Below, one piece after another: positions 1 to 7,272 of a stretch of 44,310 nucleotides of DNA. Made by a program: the position numbers and the translations under genes. How positions within the stretch are numbered: position 1 is the stretch's first letter; each line of letters opens with the position of its first letter. The notes below the pieces were generated by a model that had not been told where the DNA came from, searched no databases, and was given only the letters and a program-made list of their open reading frames with translations. The DNA is from Myxococcales bacterium (GTDB lineage: Bacteria; Myxococcota_A; Polyangia; JAHFDS01), in the NCBI GenBank assembly GCA_023248855.1, contig JAHFDS010000017.1, positions 1 to 44,310 of the forward strand, read 5' to 3'.

Positions 1-131
1 GCGTCCGTGCGCGCGTCCGCGATCGCGGCGTCGGGCGGAGCGCGCCGAGCGTACACGAGCTGCGCGTCCGGGCGCGCCGCCGCGCCGCCGCCGCCACAGC
101 CGAGCACGACCAGGAGCGGCAGTCCGCGCAC
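1..131 (-). CDS. Putative lipoprotein, N-terminal part only
   Basis: The reading frame starts at a GTG (131) and runs off the left edge of the window. It opens with a short hydrophobic stretch ending in LVVLGC, a lipobox, followed by a Gly/Ala-rich linker and a PDAAIADARTD-type Asp/Ala-rich segment. Such linkers are common in exported myxobacterial lipoproteins. Another in-frame GTG at 155 would give a longer signal peptide (starting MPLEDHVRVRG); neither start has a convincing ribosome binding site. The opposite-strand frame here is Arg/Ser/Pro-rich and looks like a shadow. The role is unknown because the body of the protein lies outside the window. Confidence 0.5.
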   Translation of the reverse strand, partial: MRGLPLLVVLGCGGGGAAARPDAQLVYARRAPPDAAIADARTD

Positions 132-201
132 CCTGACATGGTCTTCGAGCGGCACGCGCGTGTCAAAGCGCTCTACCGGATGGGCGCACAGACAGCCGGC
201 A

Positions 202-795
202 TCAAGGCGCCTTGCCCAGCAGCGACGCGAACGGTAGCACCGTGAGCTTCCGGTAGATGGGCTCGTCGTGCCGCATGAACTGGCGCTTGGGTTGCTTCCG
301 CTTCGTGGAAAGCCCGCGGATCGCCGACGTCACCTTGATCTGGCGTCCCTTCGGGTCGAACCAGCGGGTACGTTCGCGGCTGACGCCCTCGCTGGTGTCG
401 TCGGCGGTCAGGAACGTGTTGAGCGTGGCGAACGACCTCGCGAGGGTTCCGTCGGCACGGTAGCAATACTGGACGAACAGCGCCCAGTCTCCGCTGCCGC
501 TCGTGATCTCCATCCCGACGGTGCTGCCCTCCCGTGGCAGGCTACGAAGCTCGGCGACCTCGAATACGTCGCTCTCTACCTTCTCGAGGCTCTTGGCGTC
601 GATGAACTCCCGCCACTTCCCCTTCTTCATCGGATCTGGCGCGACGCAGCCGAACCGGCGTACCGAAAGGTCCTTGCGGTCCTCGATCGCCTTGCATGAA
701 CGGTCGATGTCGCCGACCTGATCGGGTGCCCCTCCGGCGGGCGAGCCTCCTGCCAGCCAGCTCCAGAGCACGACCATGCTCGCCCGCATCGCCAT
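202..795 (-). CDS. Exported protein of unknown function
   Basis: A 197-residue protein that I do not recognise. I chose the ATG at 795 because it gives a typical signal peptide (MAMRASMVVLWSWLAGG) with likely cleavage near SPAGGAPD; the frame stays open upstream to 951 but that extension lacks signal-peptide character. ATGs at 789 and 777 are alternatives. The mature part has paired Cys residues (SCKAIED, FGCVAPD, VQYCYRADG), suggesting a disulfide-stabilised periplasmic or surface protein, and a basic C-terminal third. It follows the partial lipoprotein's start by about 70 bases on the same strand, so it could be the upstream member of that transcription unit. Confidence 0.65.
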   Translation of the reverse strand: MAMRASMVVLWSWLAGGSPAGGAPDQVGDIDRSCKAIEDRKDLSVRRFGCVAPDPMKKGKWREFIDAKSLEKVESDVFEVAELRSLPREGSTVGMEITSGSGDWALFVQYCYRADGTLARSFATLNTFLTADDTSEGVSRERTRWFDPKGRQIKVTSAIRGLSTKRKQPKRQFMRHDEPIYRKLTVLPFASLLGKAP

Positions 796-1042
796 GACGA
801 TCCCGATCGTACGCCGCTGTCCCTGGTGTCGCTCGATGTACGAGCAGCTCAGATCGCTCGGCAAGGACGAGGGTAGGGTGACCGAACCGTCAATCGCCCG
901 CGCTACGTCGAGGTACATGACGGAGCCTACCGCGACGGGGCCTCGCGCCACGCCGCGGGGACCCTACCGCCGCGAGCGGCAGCAGGCGGCAGCTCGACCG
1001 CTACCTCGCTACCACCTCGACCTGGAGGGCTGACCCCGGCGG

Positions 1043-1762
1043 TCAGGCGCCGCGCTTGAGCCGCCTGCGGAGCGCGGTCACCTCGCGCACGATCTTCCTC
1101 AGGTCGGCGAGCGGCCGGACGCGCGAGCGCTGGTCGTCGTGGAAGGACACGGCGACCTCGACGATGGCGTGACCACGCCGCCGGGCCAGCGCGAGGATCT
1201 CGAGATCGAACGCCCACCCATCCACCGTGGCCTGGCCGAACAGGTCCATCGCGGCGGCGGCCGTGAAGGCCTTGAAGCCGCAGTGCGCATCACGCACGCC
1301 GGGGACGAGCGTCCGCTGCACGTACCAGTTGGCGAGACGGCTCCAGACCCGCCGCCACAGCGGCTGATCCGTGCCGCCTGGGCCCAGGTAACGCGAGCCG
1401 ATGGCCACCTGGACGCGGCCGGACTCGAGGGGCTCGAGGAGCTTCGGCAGCTCGCTGGCGGGCGTCGAGCCGTCGGCATCGACCATCACGCGGAGGGCGC
1501 CGCGCGCCGCGAGCATTCCGACCCGCACGGCGTGCCCCTTGCCACGGTTCGGTCGGGTCTCGGTGACCCGCAGGCCTTGCAGCCGCTCGGCCAGGCGCCG
1601 GCACAGCGCGACCGTGCCGTCCGTCGAGCCATCATCGACCACGAGGATCTCGACGCGCCACGGCCGCGTGGCGCAGAAGCGCGCCAGGCTCTCGAGCGTC
1701 GGCGCGATGCGCTCTTCCTCGTCGAACGCCGGGATGACGATCGACAGATCGACCGGGCTCAC
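1043..1762 (-). CDS. GT2-family glycosyltransferase, DPM1/ALG5-like
   Basis: A 239-residue family 2 glycosyltransferase without membrane segments. The GT-A nucleotide-sugar site is visible as VVDDGSTDGT (residues 41-50) and the metal-binding DAD at 95-97; PNRGKGHAVR around 71-80 is typical of polyprenyl-phosphate glucosyl/mannosyl transferases (dolichyl-phosphate glucosyltransferase-like). The likely reaction is transfer of a hexose from a nucleotide sugar to a polyprenyl phosphate or similar lipid acceptor at the inner face of the membrane. The GTG start lies one base after the stop of the upstream radical SAM gene, so the two are probably translationally coupled. The acceptor cannot be told from sequence. 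Confidence 0.85.
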   Translation of the reverse strand: MSPVDLSIVIPAFDEEERIAPTLESLARFCATRPWRVEILVVDDGSTDGTVALCRRLAERLQGLRVTETRPNRGKGHAVRVGMLAARGALRVMVDADGSTPASELPKLLEPLESGRVQVAIGSRYLGPGGTDQPLWRRVWSRLANWYVQRTLVPGVRDAHCGFKAFTAAAAMDLFGQATVDGWAFDLEILALARRRGHAIVEVAVSFHDDQRSRVRPLADLRKIVREVTALRRRLKRGA

Positions 1763-1763
1763 C

Positions 1764-2723
1764 TCACACCACGGGCAGCTGGCGGCGGCGCTGCGAGCGC
1801 CACCCGTCGACGCGGCTGATCATGTGCGCGTAGGCCACCGGGCAGGTGGTCGCGCACGGTTTTCCGGTGTCGAACGCCGCGCGCAGATCGTCCGCGCCGT
1901 ACGCCGCGAGTGGCTTCGCGGGCGTGCCGAAGCGCGGTCCGCACAGGTGGACGAGGCCGGCGTCGCAGACGTGGAAGAAGCGCGCCCCGGCCCGGCACTT
2001 CCAGGCCACGCGGCCGTCGCGCAGCAACGTCTCCTGGAAGCGCTCGCCGAGCAGGCCGAGCGAGCGGCCCTCGAGCCGGGAGATCTCGCCGTAGATCTCG
2101 CGCGTCCGCGCATCGAGCGGCGCCACCGTGCCGTCGGGCCTTCGCATGAGCGCACACTTGGCCTCGAGGCCGAGCGCGAGGACCGCGCGAACCACCTCGA
2201 GGGTCTCTTCGGGCGGCGCCGCGCCGAGCACCGTATTGACGCGCACGCGGAAGGTGGCCAGCTCCGCGAGCAGCTCCAGCTTGGGCTGGAGCGACCTGAG
2301 CGATTTTTGCGTCATCCGGTTGGGGACCATCGCGTCCACGCTGACCTGCATGGCGTAGAGGCCCGCACGGCCGAGCTCGAGGATACGCTCGCGCGTCAGC
2401 AGAAAGCCGTTGGTGTTGAGCGCCGGCGTCATGCCGCGCCCGCGGATGGTGGCCACGACCTCTCCGAGGTCGGGATGCAGCAAGGGCTCACCGCCGTTGA
2501 GCGTGACCATGACCGTGCGCAGGCGCGCCAGATCGTCGATGCGCCCGCGCAGGGTATCGAGCGGCACCGGGGCGCTGGTGTCGTCGTACTCGGTGCAGTA
2601 CCCGCAGGCGAGGTTGCAGCGCCGGGTCACGTTCAAGAAGACCATGATCGGCCGGTGCGGCTCGAAGAGCGCGCTCGAGACGAGCCCTGCAAGGAGTCGC
2701 GCGCCGGCCCGGGGCATTTGCAT
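1764..2723 (-). CDS. Radical SAM protein with C-terminal Cys cluster
   Basis: A 319-residue radical SAM enzyme. The AdoMet [4Fe-4S] motif is C36-x3-C40-x2-C43 (RRCNLACGYC), followed by the SAM-binding NGGEPLL at 76-82 and the partial-barrel motif LNTNGFLL. The C-terminal third has C243, C253, C261 and the pair C290-x3-C294, resembling SPASM/twitch domains that hold auxiliary clusters. The family modifies peptides, sugars or lipids by radical chemistry; the substrate here is unknown. The start is ATG 2723 or ATG 2717; both have weak ribosome binding sites. The frame stays open far upstream through the opposite-strand genes, but that extension is a shadow. It is co-transcribed with the GT2 gene, which suggests a lipid- or glycan-modifying pair. 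Confidence 0.85.
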   Translation of the reverse strand: MQMPRAGARLLAGLVSSALFEPHRPIMVFLNVTRRCNLACGYCTEYDDTSAPVPLDTLRGRIDDLARLRTVMVTLNGGEPLLHPDLGEVVATIRGRGMTPALNTNGFLLTRERILELGRAGLYAMQVSVDAMVPNRMTQKSLRSLQPKLELLAELATFRVRVNTVLGAAPPEETLEVVRAVLALGLEAKCALMRRPDGTVAPLDARTREIYGEISRLEGRSLGLLGERFQETLLRDGRVAWKCRAGARFFHVCDAGLVHLCGPRFGTPAKPLAAYGADDLRAAFDTGKPCATTCPVAYAHMISRVDGWRSQRRRQLPVV

Positions 2724-2756
2724 CGAGTCTCGCACGGCCCGTGCTATCCCGGGAAC

Positions 2757-3725
2757 ATGAACGCCCTCCTTGGCTTGCTCTCGGGCCCAGTGGCCCTCCT
2801 CCTTCTGGGAACGACCCCACCGCCGCTCGAGAGCTTGCGTGGCCGCGGCGTCCACTACGCCGACGCGACCACGGTCTGCCCCAAGGTGGGCATCGGGACC
2901 CGGGGGGACCACGCTTGCTTGCGAATCGGTCTCGACGACGAGCACTCCTCCGCCGACATCGACCGGAGCAAGCACCGCATCGTGCTTCGCAACGCCCAAG
3001 CCTACGACGACGAGCAGATCGTCGGGGACGTGATCCTGCCCGGGTGGGCCAGGTCGGAAGCAGGACGGCGCACTCCGGTGGAGGTCCACCTCGTCGTGCG
3101 GAAGAAGGGGCGTACGTTTCACACCAAGCTCTACGCACACGTCGTGACCCGGGAGAAACCGAAGCAGTTGGAGATCGAGGACTTCGAGGTCGTGTTGAGC
3201 GACGGCAAGGCCGAGACCGTCGCGGTGACGAGCGAGACGGCTCGGAAGTCGGTGCTGGATCCCGGCCTCTCGGCCCGCATGGCAGGGTTCCTGATGGAGG
3301 TCACCGACAATCTCGCGAGCGCGCCCGCGAAGGCCGGCGAGCCGAGACCCTTGGGAGACATCACGATCTCGATCGGCCTCGGTCCCGCGGCCAAGAAGAT
3401 GCTGCGTGCCCAGTTCTTCCGGAGCGGCGCCGACGCGGAGCTCCGGTTCACCGCCTTGTCGAACCGCGTCCCCAGGTACATCGTCCAGCGCGACCTCTTT
3501 CTCTACGGCATCGAGGGTGTCCCCGCCCTCGCAGAGGTCAAGAAGCGGGGGCTCCGGTCCGGCGAGTCCATGGTCATCGCGGTGCGTGGCGGCAAGGGGT
3601 CGGTGACCTTCGGGGCAACCTCCTCGGACCTGCCCGACGCGGCAAACTCCATGCGGGACTTCCTCGCGACGGCCTACGTGGGAATGTTGCTGGCGCACCA
3701 GGCGCACCTGGATCCCGCGCCCTAG
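2757..3725 (+). CDS. Exported protein of unknown function
   Basis: A 322-residue protein starting MNALLGLLSGPVALLLLG, a clear signal peptide with probable cleavage before TTPPPLES. The start is ATG 2757, with GGGA just upstream. The mature protein is rich in beta-type alternation (VEVHLVVRKKGRTFHTKLYA) and ends in a short helix. No catalytic motif is visible. It is transcribed divergently from the radical SAM gene with only about 33 bases between the starts, and is followed after 18 bases by the P450, so it may share a transcript with it. Function unknown. Confidence 0.75.
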   Translation: MNALLGLLSGPVALLLLGTTPPPLESLRGRGVHYADATTVCPKVGIGTRGDHACLRIGLDDEHSSADIDRSKHRIVLRNAQAYDDEQIVGDVILPGWARSEAGRRTPVEVHLVVRKKGRTFHTKLYAHVVTREKPKQLEIEDFEVVLSDGKAETVAVTSETARKSVLDPGLSARMAGFLMEVTDNLASAPAKAGEPRPLGDITISIGLGPAAKKMLRAQFFRSGADAELRFTALSNRVPRYIVQRDLFLYGIEGVPALAEVKKRGLRSGESMVIAVRGGKGSVTFGATSSDLPDAANSMRDFLATAYVGMLLAHQAHLDPAP

Positions 3726-3743
3726 TGGCGCGGAGGACCGTCC

Positions 3744-5087
3744 TTGGCGCGCAGGCTGCCTCCGGGGCCACGCACCCCCCTTCGGACGTTCATCGCGCTG
3801 AACGCGGACCCCCTCGGATACCTCACGGATCTGGCCCGCAAGTACGGCCCGGTCGCGTCCTATCTCAGGGGTCGCCAGGTGGTGTTCGCGTTCAACGACC
3901 CGGAGCTCGTCCGGGAATTCCTCGTCGTCAAGCACCGGTCGTTCCGGAAGGATCGCGGGATGCAGGTGGCGAAGAAGATCCTCGGCGAGGGGCTCCTGTC
4001 GAGCGAGGGGGACTTCCACATGCGGCAGCGGCGGCTGTCGGCGCCCGCGCTCCACAAGGAACGCATCGCCGCCCACGGCCAGGACATTGTCGGGTACGCC
4101 GGCCGGACAGGCCGCGAATGGAGCGACGGCGCCACGCTCGACATCGTCCCCGCAATGGAGCGCCTCACCCTCGGCATCGTCGGCAAGACGCTCTTCGGCA
4201 CCGACGTCGAGGCCGAGGCGGAGGAGCTGGGAGCGATCAAGGCGCTGGCGGTCGATCAGTTCACAATGCTGCGGGTCGTTTTCTCGGTGATCCGCGACAA
4301 GCTGCCGTTCTCGGGAAAGGGCGTGCTCGAAGAGGCCCGCGGCCGGCTCGACCGGATCGTCTACCGGATGATCGAGGAACGACGGCGGAGCGGCGCCGAC
4401 CACGGCGATCTCCTGTCCATGCTGCTCCTCGCGACGGATGCGGAGGGAGACGGCTCGCGGATGACCGACCTGCAGCTGCGCGACGAGGCGATGACCATCT
4501 TCCTCGCAGGCCACGACACGGTGACGAACGCGCTGTCGTGGACCTGGTACCTGCTCGCCCAGAACCCGGAGGTCGAGGCGCGGCTGCACGCGGAGCTCGA
4601 TGCGGTCCTCGGCGGCAGGCCGGCGACCGCGGAGGACGTCCGGCGGTTGCCGTACACGGAGCACGTGGTCGCGGAGTCGATGCGGCTGTTTCCCCCCGCC
4701 TGGGCCCTCGGCCGGCTGGCGAGCGAGGACGTGGACATCGGCGGGTGGGAGGTGAAGGCGGGTGACTCCGTCGTGGTGAGCCAGTGGGTGCTCCACCGGG
4801 ACGCGAGGTACTTCCCGGATCCGCTGCGCTTCGATCCGGACCGTTGGGAGCCCGCGATCGTCGCGACACGCCCGAAATTCACGTACTTTCCCTTCGGCGG
4901 CGGACCGCGAAGCTGCGTCGGGGAGGCCTTCGCCTGGATGGAGGCGATCCTCGTGCTCGCGACGCTCGCAAGGCAGTGGCGTCTGCGGCTCTTGCCCGAT
5001 CAGCGCGTCACGCCGACGCCCCGCCTCACCTTGCGGCCCGTCCCCGGGATCCGCGTACGTCTGGAGCGTCGCCGGCCAGCGCAATGA
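3744..5087 (+). CDS. Cytochrome P450
   Basis: A 447-residue soluble P450 monooxygenase. It has the proline-rich N-terminus LPPGPR, the I-helix oxygen-activation motif AGHDT (255-259), the K-helix ExxR as ESMR (311-314), FDPDRW in the meander region and the haem-binding loop FGGGPRSC with Cys391 as the thiolate ligand. The TTG start at 3744 is supported by GGAGG at 3732-3736, seven bases upstream; the first internal Met is beyond residue 70. The sequence type is closer to fatty-acid/CYP4- and CYP102-like P450s than to the CYP107 class, but the substrate cannot be assigned. No ferredoxin or reductase gene is adjacent, so electrons must come from elsewhere. Confidence 0.93.
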   Translation: MARRLPPGPRTPLRTFIALNADPLGYLTDLARKYGPVASYLRGRQVVFAFNDPELVREFLVVKHRSFRKDRGMQVAKKILGEGLLSSEGDFHMRQRRLSAPALHKERIAAHGQDIVGYAGRTGREWSDGATLDIVPAMERLTLGIVGKTLFGTDVEAEAEELGAIKALAVDQFTMLRVVFSVIRDKLPFSGKGVLEEARGRLDRIVYRMIEERRRSGADHGDLLSMLLLATDAEGDGSRMTDLQLRDEAMTIFLAGHDTVTNALSWTWYLLAQNPEVEARLHAELDAVLGGRPATAEDVRRLPYTEHVVAESMRLFPPAWALGRLASEDVDIGGWEVKAGDSVVVSQWVLHRDARYFPDPLRFDPDRWEPAIVATRPKFTYFPFGGGPRSCVGEAFAWMEAILVLATLARQWRLRLLPDQRVTPTPRLTLRPVPGIRVRLERRRPAQ

Positions 5088-5287
5088 GCGTCAGCCCGAG
5101 GTGGAGTCGTCGACGAGGGGCGCTCGCGGTCGCGCCGGCGGATCCACGACACGAGGCCCACCAGCGCGGCGAGGGCGCGGCACGGCGCCTTGAGGTAGAG
5201 CCAATGCCACGCGGTGAGCGAGTGGCGGGAGCCGACCTCGCCGCGGTCGCCGTCCCAGACGTGGAAGGCGATCGGCACAGAGATCAA
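5000..5287 (-). pseudogene. Remnant of an ethylbenzene-dehydrogenase-like haem-binding domain
   Basis: Just before position 5287 in this frame there is an in-frame TAG (5291-5293). Downstream of it the translation reads VPIAFHVWDGDRGEVGSRHS and then LTAWHWLYLKAP, which resembles the last strands of DMSO-reductase-type gamma-subunit or ethylbenzene-dehydrogenase-related haem domains (VWDG...G...SVS.WY.L). A hydrophobic stretch and a basic tail follow, and the frame then runs into the 3' end of the convergent P450. No start or upstream body of such a gene is present, so I read it as a decayed C-terminal fragment. The assignment rests on pattern memory. Confidence 0.4.
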
Positions 5288-5489
5288 TGGCTAGGATCAT
5301 GGCTAGGACAAGCTCGAAGTCAGCGTGCGTGAACTCCTCACGAACCACCCTGATGGTGAGCTGCCCACCCGGCGTGACCTCGCGCGGCACTTGCGGCTCG
5401 GCAACGTTCGCACCGGGTGGTTCGTGGGACGCCCTACGGTGGAACCGATTTCACTCCACGATTGCCGCGCGCCTTGATATGCGGGAGGC
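5088..5489. other. Intergenic stretch with gene debris
   Basis: This 400-base gap between the P450 and the cytochrome contains the haem-domain remnant, a short direct repeat ATGGCTAGGA (5287-5296 and 5299-5308), and an open plus-strand frame 5307-5477. That frame is about 56 codons, begins directly after a TAG, and includes RRDLARHLRLGNVRTGWFVG. The opposite strand is open too over 5300-5390. Neither frame has a convincing start. The area looks like an old recombination junction rather than a functional gene. Confidence 0.35.
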
Positions 5490-6560
5490 ATGTCGAAGAT
5501 CGCTGCACTCCTCCTGCTCGCCGTCGCCTCCGTCGCTGCCGCCGAAGAACCCAAGGCGGAGCAGCGGTTCAAGAACATTCAGGTGCTCAAGGGCATGCCT
5601 GCCGCGCAGCTCGATCCGGCGATGGACGTCATGTCCGGCTCGCTCGGCGTCGGCTGCGACTACTGCCACGTCGAGAGGCACGACGGGCCGCCGGCGATGG
5701 ACAAGGACGACAAGCAGGCCAAGCGCACGGCGCGCAAGATGATCGTGATGATGCAGAAGATCAATCACGACTACTTCGACGGTGACCGAGTCGTTACCTG
5801 CGCGACCTGCCACAACGGCCGCCCCGAGCCACGCAACGTGCCGCCGCTCGAGCGCGTCGCCTCCGACAAGGGCGAAGGCCAGGGCGGGGCCAAGCCGTCG
5901 GCGTTGACGGTGGAGCAGGTCCTCGAGAAGTGGCTGCAGGCCTCGGGCGGCGCCGCGGCGTGGGGCAAGGTGCGCACGCGCGCCGCCAAGGGCACGATCA
6001 GCGGTTTCGGGCCGCAACCGTTCGGCGTCGAGACCATGCAGGCCGCGCCCGAGAAGCAACGCTTCACGCTCACGATGCCAAGAGGCAAGTTCGAGCAGGC
6101 GTGGGACGGCGCGCAGGGCTGGCGCGCGTTCGGCGGGCGGGCGCAGCCGCTCGACGACGTCGACGCGACGCGGCGGGAGGCGCAATTGGCGCCGCCGCTC
6201 ACGCTGGCGAAGCTGCTGACGGGCCTGAAGGTGTCGCATGATACGCCGCTCGAGAAGGGGACCGCGCACGTGATCGAGGGACGGCAGGGCGACGCCCACG
6301 TGCGCCTGTGGTTCGACACGAACACGGGCCTGCTGGCGCGCATGATCGTGCGTCACCCGACGCCGGTGGGAGACCTCGTGAGCCAGGTCGACTACGGCGA
6401 CTATCGCGTGGTCGACGGCGTCAAGCTGCCGTTCCTCGAAACCATCCGCACCGGCGGCGAGAAGCGCACGCAGACGTGGACCGAAATGAAGCACAACGTG
6501 AAGATCGTCCCCGACGCCTTCGCGCCGCCCAAGGCGAGCGCGCCGCCTCAGGGCAAGTAG
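5490..6560 (+). CDS. Dihaem c-type cytochrome (reaction-centre cytochrome type) with C-terminal LolA-like domain
   Basis: A 356-residue exported protein. Signal peptide MSKIAALLLLAVASVAAA, then a domain with two haem c sites, CDYCH (56-60) and CATCH (104-108). The context (NIQVLKGMPAAQL, SLGVGCDYCHVE, TARKMI, VTCATCHNGRPEP) matches the photosynthetic reaction-centre cytochrome c subunit family (CytoC_RC). That family is widespread in non-phototrophs, where it usually has two haems rather than four. From about residue 135 to the end is a second beta-rich domain with features like outer-membrane lipoprotein-sorting proteins (ARMIVRHPTPVGDLVSQVDY, VVDGVKLPF). It is likely a periplasmic electron carrier. 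GGGAGG sits only one base from the ATG, so the exact start is slightly uncertain. Confidence 0.85.
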   Translation: MSKIAALLLLAVASVAAAEEPKAEQRFKNIQVLKGMPAAQLDPAMDVMSGSLGVGCDYCHVERHDGPPAMDKDDKQAKRTARKMIVMMQKINHDYFDGDRVVTCATCHNGRPEPRNVPPLERVASDKGEGQGGAKPSALTVEQVLEKWLQASGGAAAWGKVRTRAAKGTISGFGPQPFGVETMQAAPEKQRFTLTMPRGKFEQAWDGAQGWRAFGGRAQPLDDVDATRREAQLAPPLTLAKLLTGLKVSHDTPLEKGTAHVIEGRQGDAHVRLWFDTNTGLLARMIVRHPTPVGDLVSQVDYGDYRVVDGVKLPFLETIRTGGEKRTQTWTEMKHNVKIVPDAFAPPKASAPPQGK

Positions 6561-6666
6561 TCGCAGGTCGCTCCTGCCAGGGTGACGCCGGGAGACAGCA
6601 ATTGCGCCTCCTCCTTAGATAACCGAGCTCGTCCTTGGGCATCGAGGAGCCCGACCTGAGCGGGCC

Positions 6667-7137
6667 TCAGGGCATCCTGCGCGCGCCGGGTCCGGGTCGC
6701 ACGCGCGTGTCCTGGGCAGCCAGGCCCTCGTGCCCTGCCGCGCAGGCCAGCGTGGCTCGGACGGGCGCGCCGCAGCCGTGGTGGTAGACCACGATCGCGG
6801 GTCCCGCGCGATCCGCGGACCACCGATCGCCCCATTGCATGAGGGCGACCAGCACCGGGTAGAGCTCGAGCCCCTTGGGTGTCAGCGCGTACTCGATCCG
6901 CTCGCGCATCCCGGGCTCGCGATAGGGCTCGCGGCGGAGGACGCCGTGTTCGACCAGGGTGGCCAGCCGGCGGCTCAGCAGGTTGCGCGCGCACCCGAGC
7001 GCGTGCGCGAAGTCCTCGAACCGGCGCACGCCGAAGTACGCCTCGCGCAGCACGAGGAACGTCCACTTCTCCCCGACCACGTCGAGCGTCCGGTGGACCG
7101 AGCAGTTCTCGGCACTGTAGCGGAAGCGATCGAACAT
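6667..7137 (-). CDS. HxlR-family transcriptional regulator
   Basis: A 156-residue winged-helix regulator. The HxlR hallmark runs through CSVHRTLDVVGEKWTFLVLR (12-31), the recognition region RFEDFAHALGCARNLLSRRL and the wing YALTPKGLELYPVL. An N-terminal Cys (C12) is conserved in redox- or electrophile-sensing members of the family. The C-terminal extension has two further Cys (GCGAP, ACAAGHEG). It is transcribed divergently from the Rhs gene at 7273 and, by analogy with the family, may regulate itself or its neighbour. The intergenic region carries three copies of CTGAGTT that could be operator half-sites. Confidence 0.88.
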   Translation of the reverse strand: MFDRFRYSAENCSVHRTLDVVGEKWTFLVLREAYFGVRRFEDFAHALGCARNLLSRRLATLVEHGVLRREPYREPGMRERIEYALTPKGLELYPVLVALMQWGDRWSADRAGPAIVVYHHGCGAPVRATLACAAGHEGLAAQDTRVRPGPGARRMP

Positions 7138-7149
7138 GCCTCATCGTAG

Positions 7150-7257
7150 CTGAGTTCATATCAAAAACCCAGTTGCGGACCGAGACCACGCCCAGCCGGA
7201 TTCTGAGTTGACAAAGTAAACTTAGACGACTAGGTTGCGTTTCGTCTTGAAACTCAG
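7150..7257. promoter_or_regulatory. Divergent promoter region with three CTGAGTT elements and a -35-like TTGACA
   Basis: The 135-base gap between the HxlR gene and the Rhs gene is visibly AT-richer than its surroundings. CTGAGTT occurs at 7150-7156 and 7203-7209 on the plus strand and inverted (AACTCAG) at 7251-7257. The middle copy overlaps a perfect -35-like TTGACA (7208-7213) facing the Rhs gene; the best -10 at 17-base spacing is only TAGGTT (7231-7236). The arrangement would suit repression by the divergent HxlR protein, but this is inference from motif recurrence. Confidence 0.4.
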
Positions 7258-7272
7258 CCTGGAGGTTGCCCC

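Noticed and set aside
1401..2756. Long plus-strand open frame upstream of the exported protein
   Set aside because: It lies opposite the clear GT2 and radical SAM genes, is Arg/Ala/Gly-rich and has no domain; it is open only because of high GC.
5325..5477. Plus-strand 50-codon frame before the cytochrome gene
   Set aside because: GTG start without ribosome binding site, lower third-position GC than neighbours, and a competing open frame on the other strand.
6548..6655. Minus-strand frame ending LLSPGVTLAGATCDYLP after the HxlR gene
   Set aside because: It reads somewhat protein-like but has no start or ribosome binding site and overlaps the end of the convergent cytochrome gene; too short to support.
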